Shown here: piece by piece, positions 37,870-47,544 of the stretch
Layout of the letters: each line of letters starts with the position of its first letter
Numbering within the stretch: the stretch's first letter is position 1
Assembly: GCF_009937955.1 (NCBI RefSeq)
Contig: NZ_AP018439.1
Span: 1,054,001 to 1,118,000, forward strand
Direction: 5' to 3'
Origin: Undibacterium sp. KW1
GTDB lineage: Bacteria; Pseudomonadota; Gammaproteobacteria; Burkholderiales; Burkholderiaceae_D
Length of the DNA: 64,000 nt
Translations under genes and position numbers: made by a program
Notes under the pieces: model-generated
Told to the model about the DNA's origin: nothing
Databases searched by the model: none
What the model saw: only the letters and a program-made list of their open reading frames with translations

Positions 37870-39516
37870 TTAGTTCACGCTAACAAAGACTGGATTTGAA
37901 TAGAACCACAGACTGGCGTAGTTACGGTCATTGATCTGGTTGTGGCGCGTCGGGTTGTCAGTGGTCGTGATTTTGGCATCGGCCAATGGCTCACCATTTT
38001 CTGTCATGTCTGCGACGTTGATGCCGAGGTTGGTGCCACGCAGGCGCAGGTATTGATTTTTCTGCACAAGCATCTGGTACTTGATGACGTTGTAACCCTC
38101 AGCATCTGTTTTCCAGTCGGCGCTGGTGAAACGTTTCAAAACTTTGGTGCTAGGATTGCTTGCCACATTGTAAGCACTGGAATCCGGTGCCGCCTTGCTG
38201 CCAACATCACCCACAATCAGATCCACATGATCCACCTTCGGTGCCTTGTTGCCGGATACGCCACTACCTGCCGGAAATTCATAGTTATTCCTGGCCGGGC
38301 TCTTGAAACGTATGGTGACTTCAACCGTGCTGCCGTTTGCTACCTTCAGCTCTTGCCCCATGTTTTTGACATCGTTTGCATTGCTGACATTGCTGACCGT
38401 GAATTCCATGGCATTGATGAGATCACCAAAGACACTGAACATTCTTCCCGACTGCAGACTCTTGATCAATTCATTGACGCCCGCTTTCTTGTCGTTCATC
38501 CACACATAGTTTTTCGCATATTCGCCAGGGAAGTAACCACTGCTATTGCCTGCATCATCGATTTTGAAATGTGAATCAGAATCAGCGATATTCCAGATAC
38601 GGCGGCCTTCACCAAGCAAGGCGTCCCAGACACCACCAACCTGGGCCACGATGGCGTCAACGCCACCATAAACCCGATTTGGCTTGTTGGCATCGACATA
38701 ACTTGAGGTATATCCGCCGCGATCTGGTTCCATCTGGTTGCCTACCATGCCTTCAATCGAGAACATGATGTTGGGTGCCATGTCATTCATCGTGCGGAAT
38801 TCAGCAATAGTGTATTTGCCGGGATTGCGCGAAGGATGGTTGATGGTGATAAAACTGGTATCGGGATAATTTTTCTTCAACCACGAAATGGCCTGCAAGG
38901 CATCTGCTGCTGTGCTGTTGAAGCGCTGCGGATATTTTGCTTTCCATTTGCTGACATCCGCCGTGTCAAATTTGCTGTCTTCCAATGTGGTAAACAGGTA
39001 TTGGAATTCCTTGGACGCAGATGGGGATGACACAAATTTACCATCTACTACATCAAAAATGCTGACGCCTAAATGATCGTGAGTGGGCATATCCCATTCG
39101 AAACCTGAGAAAATGGTTTTGTCTGCATAGCGACCAGATGCCTGCAAGGCTTTGATCCTGGGGATTTCATAGGATTCCATGCCATACGCAAATGGTACCG
39201 GGTTTGTCAGAGGGGCACCGTTATTGTCATATTTTGAGGAGCGTAGGTGGTTCGTAATAGCCGTCCAGTCCAACCCATAGCTGGTAAATGCTTTATCTAG
39301 CACCATATCCAATGTTTGTGTTGTGCGGGCGTCGTCGGACTGTATGGTATGTACATGCAAGTCACCGGTTGTCCATCCAGCAGATGAAGTGGCAGGCAGG
39401 TCAGGTTTTTGTGCTTGGGCGGTACTGTCAGACGAGCTACCGCAGCCATGCAGCAAAATGACCGTGGATGGAATAACAAAAGAAATAACAATCAAACTCA
39501 AATAGCGGGGACGCAT
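37870..39516 (-). CDS. PHP-domain metallohydrolase-like lipoprotein
   Basis: The 548-residue protein has a lipoprotein signal (L21-L-H-G-C25) and a PHP/CehA-type catalytic region: G-D-L-H54-V-H56-T near the mature N-terminus, T-A-I-T-N-H (about 84-89), GFEWDMPTHDHLG, INHPSRNPGKYT and IADSDSHF, all candidate metal ligands. The C-terminal 200 residues look like a beta-rich accessory domain. It resembles the CehA/McbA family of secreted metallohydrolases, but the substrate (phosphoester, ester or carbamate) is unknown. A good AAGGA site precedes the start. Confidence 0.82.
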   Translation of the reverse strand: MRPRYLSLIVISFVIPSTVILLHGCGSSSDSTAQAQKPDLPATSSAGWTTGDLHVHTIQSDDARTTQTLDMVLDKAFTSYGLDWTAITNHLRSSKYDNNGAPLTNPVPFAYGMESYEIPRIKALQASGRYADKTIFSGFEWDMPTHDHLGVSIFDVVDGKFVSSPSASKEFQYLFTTLEDSKFDTADVSKWKAKYPQRFNSTAADALQAISWLKKNYPDTSFITINHPSRNPGKYTIAEFRTMNDMAPNIMFSIEGMVGNQMEPDRGGYTSSYVDANKPNRVYGGVDAIVAQVGGVWDALLGEGRRIWNIADSDSHFKIDDAGNSSGYFPGEYAKNYVWMNDKKAGVNELIKSLQSGRMFSVFGDLINAMEFTVSNVSNANDVKNMGQELKVANGSTVEVTIRFKSPARNNYEFPAGSGVSGNKAPKVDHVDLIVGDVGSKAAPDSSAYNVASNPSTKVLKRFTSADWKTDAEGYNVIKYQMLVQKNQYLRLRGTNLGINVADMTENGEPLADAKITTTDNPTRHNQINDRNYASLWFYSNPVFVSVN

Positions 39517-39787
39517 TGGAAATCCTTTTCTCTGGAGCGTATAAATTTATATATGGCAAATTAAATATATTTGTCGTATATGAGAGAATTGTAGGAATTG
39601 ACTGTGACGCTGTAATTACAATCGATTTCATCAATGAGAAACCATCGCAATATGTAGAATGAGTTTTGGGATATACGCACATGATCGGCGCGTCATGAAC
39701 GAAAAAACGAGTTATGCCCGTAATGGAGCTGAGCATTTAATTCGTACAGAACACTTGAGCCCGCAAGACTTTACGCGGTTCTCAATG

Positions 39788-39833
39788 AAAAACGAGTCGC
39801 GTGTTCAGGTGAAAACCGTCAACAACGACTCGT
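39788..39833 (-). terminator. Rho-independent terminator of the 70-residue gene
   Basis: On the minus strand ACGAGTCG and CGACTCGT pair across a 26-base loop and are followed by TTTTT. It starts 13 bp after the small gene's stop. The remainder of the gap 39517-39787 is AT-rich with no supported gene. Confidence 0.75.
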
Positions 39834-39845
39834 CAAAGGCCAGGT

Positions 39846-40058
39846 TTAATGTGCCTTGGCGAAGCGCAGGGCAAATTTCTTGAAATTGCGATAGCTGGCT
39901 CCCAGGTCTTGTAAGGCATCAATAGACTCAGCCATGGACGCACCTTGCTCGCTGAAATTGCTCTTGAATTCTTCAAATGCGGCTTCCAGCACAGCAGCCA
40001 GTTGGTGGTTGTACATACGTCCAAAATTCAGATGACGTCTTTTTATGCGCATTTTCAT
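39846..40058 (-). CDS. Small basic protein of unknown function (70 aa)
   Basis: The product starts MKMRIKRRHLNFGRMYNHQLAAVLEAAFEEFKSNFSEQGA and looks like a basic N-terminus followed by two amphipathic helices. The ribosome site AAAGGA seven bases before ATG is excellent and a terminator follows, which argues that this is a real monocistronic gene. I recognise no domain. The basic N-terminus could bind nucleic acid or a membrane; this is only a suggestion. Confidence 0.72.
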   Translation of the reverse strand: MKMRIKRRHLNFGRMYNHQLAAVLEAAFEEFKSNFSEQGASMAESIDALQDLGASYRNFKKFALRFAKAH

Positions 40059-40179
40059 GGTGTTTCCTTTCAGTTGAAGGGCGGATTATAGAGTAATCCT
40101 TGTGAGCCCGGTATTTACTGCATTCCAATAGCCGTCGCCATTGTTTTTCTGTCCAAAAGAAAAATGGTGAATAGGCAAG

Positions 40180-40716
40180 CTATTTAATTCTTTGCTTTTC
40201 GAGCTTACGCGCCAGAGTGCGTCTGTGCATACCTAGCCTGCGCGCAGTTTCTGATATATTGAAGTCGGTTTCGGCCAGTACTTCGTGGATTCTTTCCCAC
40301 TCCAGGTTCTTGATGGAAGTCGAGCGATTCGTGATCTCTACATCTGCCGTGCCAGCGATATGTCCGAAGGCTGCTTCAATATCATCAGTGTTGGACGGTT
40401 TGGATAGATATTGGCAAGCCCCTAGTTTGACCGCTTCCACCGCAGTCGCAATGCTGGCAAATCCTGTGAGCACGACGATCAGCATGTCAGGATTGTGCTG
40501 GTGCAAAAGCTGCACGCAGGCCAGGCCGGATGAATGCCCATTCAATTTCAGATCAACCACAGCATAAGCGGGCGTATGATCTGATAATAATTTTTCAGCA
40601 TCTTCCTTGCTGCTCGCGTGCAGGACGGTATAGCCGCGCCGCTCAAACGAGCGGCCCAGTGTACGGGCAAAAGCAGTATCGTCCTCAATAATGAGTAGCA
40701 GACGATTTTCTGGCAT
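40180..40716 (-). CDS. regA: Redox response regulator RegA/ActR/RoxR type
   Basis: From ATG 40716 the product is 178 residues with a receiver domain (E11-D12-D13, phospho-acceptor D55 in VVDLKLNG, K106) and a C-terminal Fis-type HTH (ERIHEVLAETDFNISETARRLGMHRRTLARKLEKQ). This is the RegA/PrrA/ActR layout, whose HTH is almost invariant. It acts with RegB to control respiration, carbon and nitrogen genes with redox state. Its gene is 138 bp downstream of regB on the same strand. Confidence 0.93.
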   Translation of the reverse strand: MPENRLLLIIEDDTAFARTLGRSFERRGYTVLHASSKEDAEKLLSDHTPAYAVVDLKLNGHSSGLACVQLLHQHNPDMLIVVLTGFASIATAVEAVKLGACQYLSKPSNTDDIEAAFGHIAGTADVEITNRSTSIKNLEWERIHEVLAETDFNISETARRLGMHRRTLARKLEKQRIK

Positions 40717-40854
40717 AGTGAAACAATTCCTGAAGTTAAAGCTGTATTTCAATGAGGTGGAGCAGAGCGGCTATGCAAACTATTCCAGCTCTTGTGACAT
40801 TGTAAAGTCTTTATTAATTTTCTTACCGGGACAAATCTGCTTGATCAGCGCTTC

Positions 40855-42216
40855 CTAAAGCATGATCGCCGACAGTGGCAGACTTAATTGTACGATGGCA
40901 CCGCCATCTCCGCGGTTCGATGCCGTGAATTGACCACCCAGTTTGCGTGCTACATTGACGACAAAGAATAATCCCAGTCCGCTGCCGGGGCGGCCCTTGG
41001 TCGATTGATACGGCTCTCCTATGCGTGACAAAATCGCCGGATCAAAACCAGGCCCGCGGTCAACGACTGTCAATATCAAGTCATCGCCCTGACGTCTGGC
41101 TTCCATGCTCAGCCAGTCTGGCGAAGCTTCCAGGGCATTATCAAGTACATTGCAGACCATCTGCTTCAAGGCAGTATCAAAGACGATGGGAATATCATCC
41201 TGAATCTGGTTATCGAAACCAAAAGAGACGATAGTACGGGTCGAGGTAAATTCCGTGGTCAGATCATTCAGGAAGCTGTTGATGGTGGTTTTGACTGCCG
41301 ATTCGCCACGGGCTTCTCCGGCGGACAGCAAGATGCCACTGACTATGCTTTTACAGCGCTGCAACTGGGTTTCCATTTCGCTGATCTCGTCCAGCAACTC
41401 GGGGTTTTTCCTGAACTCAGGCATGCGCCGCCAGTCACCGAGGATGACAGACAGCGTTGCCAGTGGTGTACCCAGTTCATGCGCTGCACCCGAAGCCAGC
41501 AGGCCCATGCGCACGATATGATCTTCTTCCACGGCGCGCTGGTGCAGGTCTGCCAGTTGTACATCCCGTGCATGCAGGTTGCGGCCTATGCGGGTGATAA
41601 AGAAAACCAGCAGGGCCGCATTGAGCATGAAGCAAATAATATAGCCAGCAACATACAGGCGCGATAGCCCGCCGTTTTCACCAGGCGGCAGAGATAAGGG
41701 TTCAGAAAACAGCGATAGTCCGGCCAGGCAGGCACTGGTGATGACGACGATAATCCAGGTGGACCAGGCTTCCAGCAAAACCGCACTTAAAATCACTTGC
41801 AACAGATACAGAAAAGCAAAGGGATTCGATGTGCCGCCACCGAAATACAGCTGTGCCGTCAGGCTGAATACATCGATCAGCAAGGCAAAAACAAGTTCGC
41901 CATTGGTCACATACACACGCTCGTGCCAGCGTAAATGGCTGGCAATATTAAAGCCTATCAGGCAGATCAGCACGGCCAGCATTTTAACCAGAGGCAATTG
42001 TATGCCAAAGCCAAACATGACGATCAATATGGTCGATAACTGACCAAACACGGCAAGCCAGCGCAACTGTATAAGCTGCAACATGTTCTTGTGGCCTGCC
42101 GAGTTTTCGTAGGCTATTGCAATAGCAGACTGGTTTTCTGGTGTTTTTGTTGCTGTTTTTGCCACTATGCCTTGCCCGATACTATGAGGAAGTATTTTTC
42201 TTATCATGCTTGCCAT
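40855..42216 (-). CDS. regB: Redox sensor histidine kinase RegB/PrrB/ActS type
   Basis: The 453-residue kinase has six membrane helices (about 48-210) with the quinone-binding G126-G-G-T-S-N-P-F133 heptad, H246 in A-A-H-E-L-G-T-P, and redox cysteine C288 (LQRCKS), the counterpart of Rhodobacter RegB C265. HATPase motifs G-P-G-F-D and G-S-G-L-G-L are present. It senses ubiquinone pool and thiol oxidation, then phosphorylates RegA. A second ATG at 42207 is possible. It lies 73 bp after the SURF1 gene in the cyo cluster. Confidence 0.94.
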   Translation of the reverse strand: MASMIRKILPHSIGQGIVAKTATKTPENQSAIAIAYENSAGHKNMLQLIQLRWLAVFGQLSTILIVMFGFGIQLPLVKMLAVLICLIGFNIASHLRWHERVYVTNGELVFALLIDVFSLTAQLYFGGGTSNPFAFLYLLQVILSAVLLEAWSTWIIVVITSACLAGLSLFSEPLSLPPGENGGLSRLYVAGYIICFMLNAALLVFFITRIGRNLHARDVQLADLHQRAVEEDHIVRMGLLASGAAHELGTPLATLSVILGDWRRMPEFRKNPELLDEISEMETQLQRCKSIVSGILLSAGEARGESAVKTTINSFLNDLTTEFTSTRTIVSFGFDNQIQDDIPIVFDTALKQMVCNVLDNALEASPDWLSMEARRQGDDLILTVVDRGPGFDPAILSRIGEPYQSTKGRPGSGLGLFFVVNVARKLGGQFTASNRGDGGAIVQLSLPLSAIML

Positions 42217-42289
42217 GTCCCGTTATTGTGCTTTTTAGTGCATGCTAACAGATCATGGGCGGTATATTAAATTTGCAATTCCAGCCTGG

Positions 42290-43159
42290 TTATGCGGTAT
42301 TCCCTGTCTTGGCGGCGTCGGTATTTTTTCTGTCCCGCATGACATATGACCAGGCTGCTGCCGTCATGGCTGCCAGCAAGAACCAGACGACGGCATAAAT
42401 CAAATGGTTATTGTGGAAATGAATCACGGTCAGCCCCGCGACAGGGGCGTTGGCTGAGGCTTCATTTTGCTGAGCATTGGGCTTGCTGCTGGCCTGGTTT
42501 GCATCGGCGTCGATAAAGAAAGGGGCTGGACTGGTCAAACCGGTTGCTACCGCAATGGCGTTCACATCGCGCGAATACCAGCGCTTGCCAGCGGGATCGT
42601 TTTTCCTTAAAAAGCCGCCACCCGGCTCAGTCATGCGCAACAGGCCGGTGACCTGTATGGTGCCAGCAGCAGTTGTGATGAGGCGATCTTTCTCTGAAAA
42701 TGTCCGGTAAGACGCAGCCATTTTTTCCGGGATAAAACCACGGTTGATCAGTATCGTAGCGCCATCTGCTGTCGCCAGCGGCGTCATGACCCAAAAGCCA
42801 CCTCCCAATTCTGTCGTGGCTTGCGCCAGTATGGTTTTCTCATACAGAAAAACGCCACTGACCTGCACATGGCGGTACTCGTCCGCACTGGCATTAATGT
42901 GTGGCCATAGTGAAAAACCGGGAATGGGGACTGGCTCTGCGTGTACGCGCTGTTCAACCCGCTCTATCAAATCGAGCTTCCATTGAAGGCGCAGTACCTG
43001 CCATGTACCCAGCGAAATGAAGCCTGCAAAGATGACTGCCATGCAGGCCGTGAAGCTCAGTCTGAATAAGCGGGAGTGACGGGGAGATGAGGGAGGCTGA
43101 CCTGTCTTTGGTGTCAGGTCAGCCACTTTCCCGGCAACTCCTTGTTCCTGCTTTTTCAT
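42290..43159 (-). CDS. SURF1-family oxidase assembly protein
   Basis: The 289-residue protein has two membrane helices flanking a periplasmic domain (about 33-52 and 250-270) and SURF1 features: S-L-G-T-W-Q-V-L-R-L-Q-W-K, G-F-W-V-M-T-P-L, I-L-I-N-R-G-F-I-P and N-N-H-L-I-Y-A-V-V-W-F. SURF1 assists haem insertion into haem-copper oxidases. Its start overlaps the cyoD stop by four bases, so it is translated with the bo3 oxidase. No cyoE (haem O synthase) follows. Confidence 0.93.
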   Translation of the reverse strand: MKKQEQGVAGKVADLTPKTGQPPSSPRHSRLFRLSFTACMAVIFAGFISLGTWQVLRLQWKLDLIERVEQRVHAEPVPIPGFSLWPHINASADEYRHVQVSGVFLYEKTILAQATTELGGGFWVMTPLATADGATILINRGFIPEKMAASYRTFSEKDRLITTAAGTIQVTGLLRMTEPGGGFLRKNDPAGKRWYSRDVNAIAVATGLTSPAPFFIDADANQASSKPNAQQNEASANAPVAGLTVIHFHNNHLIYAVVWFLLAAMTAAAWSYVMRDRKNTDAAKTGNTA

Positions 43160-43626
43160 TGCATGGATGGCATGGACTTCATATTGTCCGCAGCAGGTTT
43201 GGACATGGGGGCGGCATTGATCGATTGCGGTTTTGTTTCTGTTTCATGCATCATGCCGGGCATCATATTGTGATTCAGGTGATACATGACCCATAGCGAT
43301 CCGCTCATCATGATAAATACCAGCATGCCGGTAAACAGCAGGGCCAGCATGGTCCAGCCACCTTCAGATTTGCTGTTCATGTGCAGGAAATACACCATGT
43401 GCACGACGATCTGTATCGCGGCAAATACCAGCAGGACTATGCCTGTGGTGCTCGATTTGTTCATGACTTTGCCCATGACCAGCCAGAAGGGTATCGCAGT
43501 CAAAATCACTGCCAGAATAAATCCTGTTGCATAGTCTTTCAGACTGCCATGACTGGCGTGCGTGTGCTCATGATGATCATCGTGATGATCGTGGCCATGC
43601 GCCGTGTGTTCTTGGTGTGCACTCAT
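43156..43626 (-). CDS. cyoD: Cytochrome o ubiquinol oxidase subunit IV
   Basis: From ATG 43626 the product has 156 residues with a His-rich N-terminus ([27 protein letters not shown]) and three membrane helices (about 30-115) including WLVMGKVM and VHMVYFLHM. It is longer than Escherichia coli CyoD, with added His- and Met-rich tails ([10 protein letters not shown]) that may bind copper. Four-base overlaps with cyoC and the SURF1 gene show tight coupling. Confidence 0.94.
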   Translation of the reverse strand: MSAHQEHTAHGHDHHDDHHEHTHASHGSLKDYATGFILAVILTAIPFWLVMGKVMNKSSTTGIVLLVFAAIQIVVHMVYFLHMNSKSEGGWTMLALLFTGMLVFIMMSGSLWVMYHLNHNMMPGMMHETETKPQSINAAPMSKPAADNMKSMPSMQ

Positions 43627-44288
43627 GGCAAGACTCCCATCAAATAAACAAAGGTAAATACACCGATCCAGATCACGTCCAGGAAATGCCAGAACATCGA
43701 TAGGCACATCAGTCTCCTGCCGTTCTCAGGCGTGAGGCCATGGCGGCCTATCTGGAACATCAGGGTAATCAGCCAGATAATACCGAAAGTCACGTGCAGG
43801 CCGTGCGTGCCTACCAGTGCAAAGAAGGAGGTCAGAAAGCCACTGCGTTGTGGGCCCGCACCTTCGTGTATCAGGTGGGCAAATTCATACAGTTCCAGAC
43901 TGATAAAACCTGCTCCCAGCAAACCGGTAATAGCCAGCCAGATCAAGGTAGCTTTCACACGCTTGCGCTGCATTTCCAGCATGGCAAAGCCATACGTGAT
44001 AGAGGACAGCAACAGCAGGGAGGTATTCACGGCTACCAGCGGCAGGTCAAACAATTCTGCACCGGTAGGACCACCTGCATAGTTGCGGCCCAATACCGCG
44101 TAGGTAGCAAACAGACAGGCGAAGATCAGGCAATCGCTCATCAGGTAAAGCCAGAAGCCGAGCAGGGTGCCGTTTTCCGGATGGTGTTCCTTGACATAGA
44201 AATCGCTGCTGGCAAAAGTGCGAGCCTGCGAAGTTGCACTGGTATTCAAGTTCGTGCCCTCGTTAGGGATAGTTGCAGTATTAGACAT
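43623..44288 (-). CDS. cyoC: Cytochrome o ubiquinol oxidase subunit III
   Basis: From ATG 44288 the protein is 221 residues with five membrane helices. Characteristic segments are [64 protein letters not shown] and [20 protein letters not shown], matching CyoC. It stabilises the bo3 oxidase core. The start lies eight bases inside the end of cyoB. Confidence 0.95.
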   Translation of the reverse strand: MSNTATIPNEGTNLNTSATSQARTFASSDFYVKEHHPENGTLLGFWLYLMSDCLIFACLFATYAVLGRNYAGGPTGAELFDLPLVAVNTSLLLLSSITYGFAMLEMQRKRVKATLIWLAITGLLGAGFISLELYEFAHLIHEGAGPQRSGFLTSFFALVGTHGLHVTFGIIWLITLMFQIGRHGLTPENGRRLMCLSMFWHFLDVIWIGVFTFVYLMGVLP

Positions 44289-46290
44289 GGGCGGCACCTG
44301 CCAGACGGCTGCGTTCTTCTTCTGTGCGGATAACATCAGCAACAGGGATGTAGTAATCGCGCTTGTAATTAAAGGTGTGAACGATGATGGCAGCCATCAT
44401 GGCGACAAAACCCAGCACCGCTGGCAACCACATCTGCCAGATCAGGGCGAAGCCACAGGCTGCGCTCAGCAAGGCGATGATGAAGCCGGCACCAGTATTC
44501 TTGGGCATATGGATAGGTACAAAGCCGTCTGTTGGCCTTTGGTATTGCTTGCTCTTCATATCAGCCCAGGCATCGTTGTCATACACTTTTGGTGTAAACG
44601 CAAAGTTGTAGTCTGCCGGTGGAGAAGAGGTAGACCATTCCAGCGTACGGCCACCCCATGGGTCACCAGTGAAGTCACGCAGTGATGCACGATTCTTGAA
44701 GCTGACATACAACTGTATGATGAAGGAAGCAATACCCAGTGCAATCAGGACGGCACCGAAAGCGGCGATCTGGAACCAGATTTGCAGTGATGGGTCTTCA
44801 AAATGGCTCAGGCGACGGGTCACACCCATCAGGCCCAGTACATACAAAGGCATGAAGGCGAAATAGAAACCGATAGTCCAGAACCAGAAGCAGCATTTGC
44901 CCCAGAAATCATCAAGCTTGTAACCAAAAGCCTTGGGGAACCAGTAGTTGATACCAGCAAACATGCCGAACAGAACGCCACCGATAATCACGTTATGGAA
45001 GTGAGCAATCAGGAACAGACTGTTGTGCAGGACAAAGTCAGCAGGCGGGACCGCCAGCAAGACACCTGTCATGCCACCAATAACGAAAGTGATCATGAAG
45101 CCTATAGTCCACAGCATTGGCAATTCAAAACGGATACGGCCACGGTACATCGTGAACAACCAGTTGAATATCTTCGCCCCGGTAGGGATAGAGATAATCA
45201 TGGTCGTGATACCGAAGAAGGAATTGACACTCGCTCCCGATCCCATCGTGAAGAAGTGATGCAGCCATACCAGGTAAGACAAAATCGTGATTACCACGGT
45301 CGCATACACCATTGAGGTATAACCAAACAAACGCTTGCTACAGAAGGTAGAGACGATTTCAGAGAACACACCAAACGCAGGCAGGACCAGGATATAAACC
45401 TCAGGGTGACCCCAGATCCAGATCAGGTTCACATACATCATGGAGTTGCCACCCAGATCATTGGTGAAGAAGTTTGTGCCAAACATACGATCTAGTGACA
45501 GCATGCCCAATACTGCAGTCAGTACAGGGAAAGCCGCAACGATGAGTACGTTGGTGCACAGCGCAGTCCAGGTAAACACTGGCATCTTCATCATCGTCAT
45601 GCCAGGCGCGCGCATTTTGATGATGGTGGCGATCAGGTTGATACCTGAGAGTAAAGTACCTACACCGGCAATCTGCAGTGACCAGATATAGTAATCCACA
45701 CCCACGTCCGGGCTGGACATGATGCCGGACAGCGGTGGGTAAGCGAGCCAGCCAGTGCGGGCGAATTCACCAACGAACAGGGACACCATCACCAGGCCAC
45801 CGCCAAATGCGGTCATCCAGAAACTGAAATTGTTCAGGAAAGGGAAGGCAACGTCGCGTGCACCGATTTGCAGTGGTACCACATAGTTCATCAAGCCTGT
45901 GACCAGAGGCATGGCCACGAAGAAAATCATGATCACGCCATGCGCGGTAAAAATCTGGTCGTAGTGATGCGGTGGCAGGAATCCTGCCGTATCACCAAAG
46001 GCAATTGCCTGTTGCAAGCGCATCATGAGAGCGTCAGCAAAGCCGCGCAGCAACATGACAATGGCAAAAATCACATACATGATGCCTATCTTTTTATGGT
46101 CGATACTGGTGAACCAGTCGCGCCACAACATGCCCCACAGGCGGAAGTAGGTCAGCGCCCCAAGCAGCGCAATGCCACCAAGTGCGACACCTGCGAAGGT
46201 TGCCAGCAAAATAGGTTCGTGAAAGGGAATCGCATCCCAGGAGAGACGGCCCAGGATGAGCTTGGTCAAGTCAATATGATCTTGCATCAT
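44281..46290 (-). CDS. cyoB: Cytochrome o ubiquinol oxidase subunit I
   Basis: The 669-residue catalytic subunit has about 15 membrane helices. Haem and CuB ligands are visible at positions offset by 11 from Escherichia coli CyoB: H117, H295 with cross-linked Y299 (GHPEVYI), H344-H345 and H430/H432 (IAHFHN). Quinol-site residues R82, D86 and H109 are kept. It oxidises ubiquinol and reduces oxygen while pumping protons. It overlaps cyoA by four bases. Confidence 0.97.
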   Translation of the reverse strand: MMQDHIDLTKLILGRLSWDAIPFHEPILLATFAGVALGGIALLGALTYFRLWGMLWRDWFTSIDHKKIGIMYVIFAIVMLLRGFADALMMRLQQAIAFGDTAGFLPPHHYDQIFTAHGVIMIFFVAMPLVTGLMNYVVPLQIGARDVAFPFLNNFSFWMTAFGGGLVMVSLFVGEFARTGWLAYPPLSGIMSSPDVGVDYYIWSLQIAGVGTLLSGINLIATIIKMRAPGMTMMKMPVFTWTALCTNVLIVAAFPVLTAVLGMLSLDRMFGTNFFTNDLGGNSMMYVNLIWIWGHPEVYILVLPAFGVFSEIVSTFCSKRLFGYTSMVYATVVITILSYLVWLHHFFTMGSGASVNSFFGITTMIISIPTGAKIFNWLFTMYRGRIRFELPMLWTIGFMITFVIGGMTGVLLAVPPADFVLHNSLFLIAHFHNVIIGGVLFGMFAGINYWFPKAFGYKLDDFWGKCCFWFWTIGFYFAFMPLYVLGLMGVTRRLSHFEDPSLQIWFQIAAFGAVLIALGIASFIIQLYVSFKNRASLRDFTGDPWGGRTLEWSTSSPPADYNFAFTPKVYDNDAWADMKSKQYQRPTDGFVPIHMPKNTGAGFIIALLSAACGFALIWQMWLPAVLGFVAMMAAIIVHTFNYKRDYYIPVADVIRTEEERSRLAGAAHV

Positions 46291-47387
46291 TTACTTCCAA
46301 TGATAAGAGGGAGCACTTCAGGGAACGCTTTGGAGGACGCTTCTGGGGATGCTTTACAAATGTCAGCGTCCAGATAAGCCAACAAGCGTGCTGTGCGGGC
46401 GGCGTTATCCTGTTCCAGGCGCTGCGTGAACAAATTGCTGAAATCCATTTTCGCGTCAGATGCGGCATAGGCTCTGGCATTTGCCTTTGCGTCGCTCATC
46501 ATCATCTTGTCCATGCAGACTTCACCTGTGGCAACGCAGCGATTCAAAATGGCATGATACAAATCCGCATCAACACTGGCGTAATGACGCACCGGCTCGC
46601 GCTCACTCGGTTTTTCCAGCTTCAGATAAGTCGCGCGGTCCAGCGTCTGCGTCTTGGCTTTGGCCGCCTGCACCCACTGTTCAAAATTCTGCGTACTCAT
46701 GCCATGAAACTTGAAGCGCATGTCAGAGAAACCTGCTCCGCTATAGTTGGCTGAAAAGCCATCGAATTCACCCGGCTTGTTAATCACTGCATTGAGCGTC
46801 GTCTGCATGCCTGGCATGGCGTAGATTTGACCAGCCAGTGCAGGGATGAAGAAGGAATTCATGACATTCGATGCGGTAATCTTGAAGCGCACAGGCACAT
46901 CTACTGGTGCAGCCAACTCATTGACCGTGGCAATGCCAAGGTCAGGGTAAATAAACAGCCATTTCCAATCCAGAGCCACAACTTCAACGTTGAGTACCTT
47001 GGCGTCAGCAGGAAGAGGGCGGTTTTCGTCCAGGCGTGACAGCTTGCGGTAAGGGTCCAGCGTATGCGTGCTGATCCAGGTGATCATGCCCAGGGCGATG
47101 ATGATCAGCAGCGGCGCACCCCAGATCACGAGTTCAAGCTGGGTGGAATGATCCCAGTCGGGTTCATACTTTGCTGAGGTGTTATTTTTTCTGTAACGCC
47201 AGGCAAATAGTATGGTCAAAAAGATCACCGGTACGATGATCAGTAACATCAAAAGGGTGGATACCCATATCAGATGGCTTTGCTGAGCGGCGATATCACC
47301 TGAGGGATTCATTACCACCGTGTTGCAACCCGCCAACAAAATTGCAGAAAAAACAGCAAATCCGCGTCGTGCAAATGAGGGAATCAT
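46287..47387 (-). CDS. cyoA: Cytochrome o ubiquinol oxidase subunit II
   Basis: From ATG 47387 the 366-residue protein has a lipoprotein signal (ILLAGC, cysteine about residue 21), two membrane helices (about 43-70 and 85-108) and a cupredoxin-like periplasmic domain that lacks the CuA cysteines, as expected for a quinol oxidase. A C-terminal extension (about 290-366) is longer than a minimal CyoA. A TTG five codons upstream is unlikely. It is the first gene of cyoABCD-SURF1. Confidence 0.94.
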   Translation of the reverse strand: MIPSFARRGFAVFSAILLAGCNTVVMNPSGDIAAQQSHLIWVSTLLMLLIIVPVIFLTILFAWRYRKNNTSAKYEPDWDHSTQLELVIWGAPLLIIIALGMITWISTHTLDPYRKLSRLDENRPLPADAKVLNVEVVALDWKWLFIYPDLGIATVNELAAPVDVPVRFKITASNVMNSFFIPALAGQIYAMPGMQTTLNAVINKPGEFDGFSANYSGAGFSDMRFKFHGMSTQNFEQWVQAAKAKTQTLDRATYLKLEKPSEREPVRHYASVDADLYHAILNRCVATGEVCMDKMMMSDAKANARAYAASDAKMDFSNLFTQRLEQDNAARTARLLAYLDADICKASPEASSKAFPEVLPLIIGSK

Positions 47388-47544
47388 ATTGAGATAGGTC
47401 AATGATTATAGAAATTTGTGCTAATGTACCTTTACAAAAAGGCCTTGGCGATTGGACGTTTTGTCCTAGTTTTCAAATAAGCATCAGAAATGAAGATCGC
47501 ACAGGAGCCAGACTATAAATTTTGAGACAATTTGAGGGACCATC

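Noticed and set aside
39659-39883. 74-codon plus-strand ORF
   Set aside because: It runs through the terminator and into the 3' end of the 70-aa gene in antisense; the small minus-strand gene has the better ribosome site.
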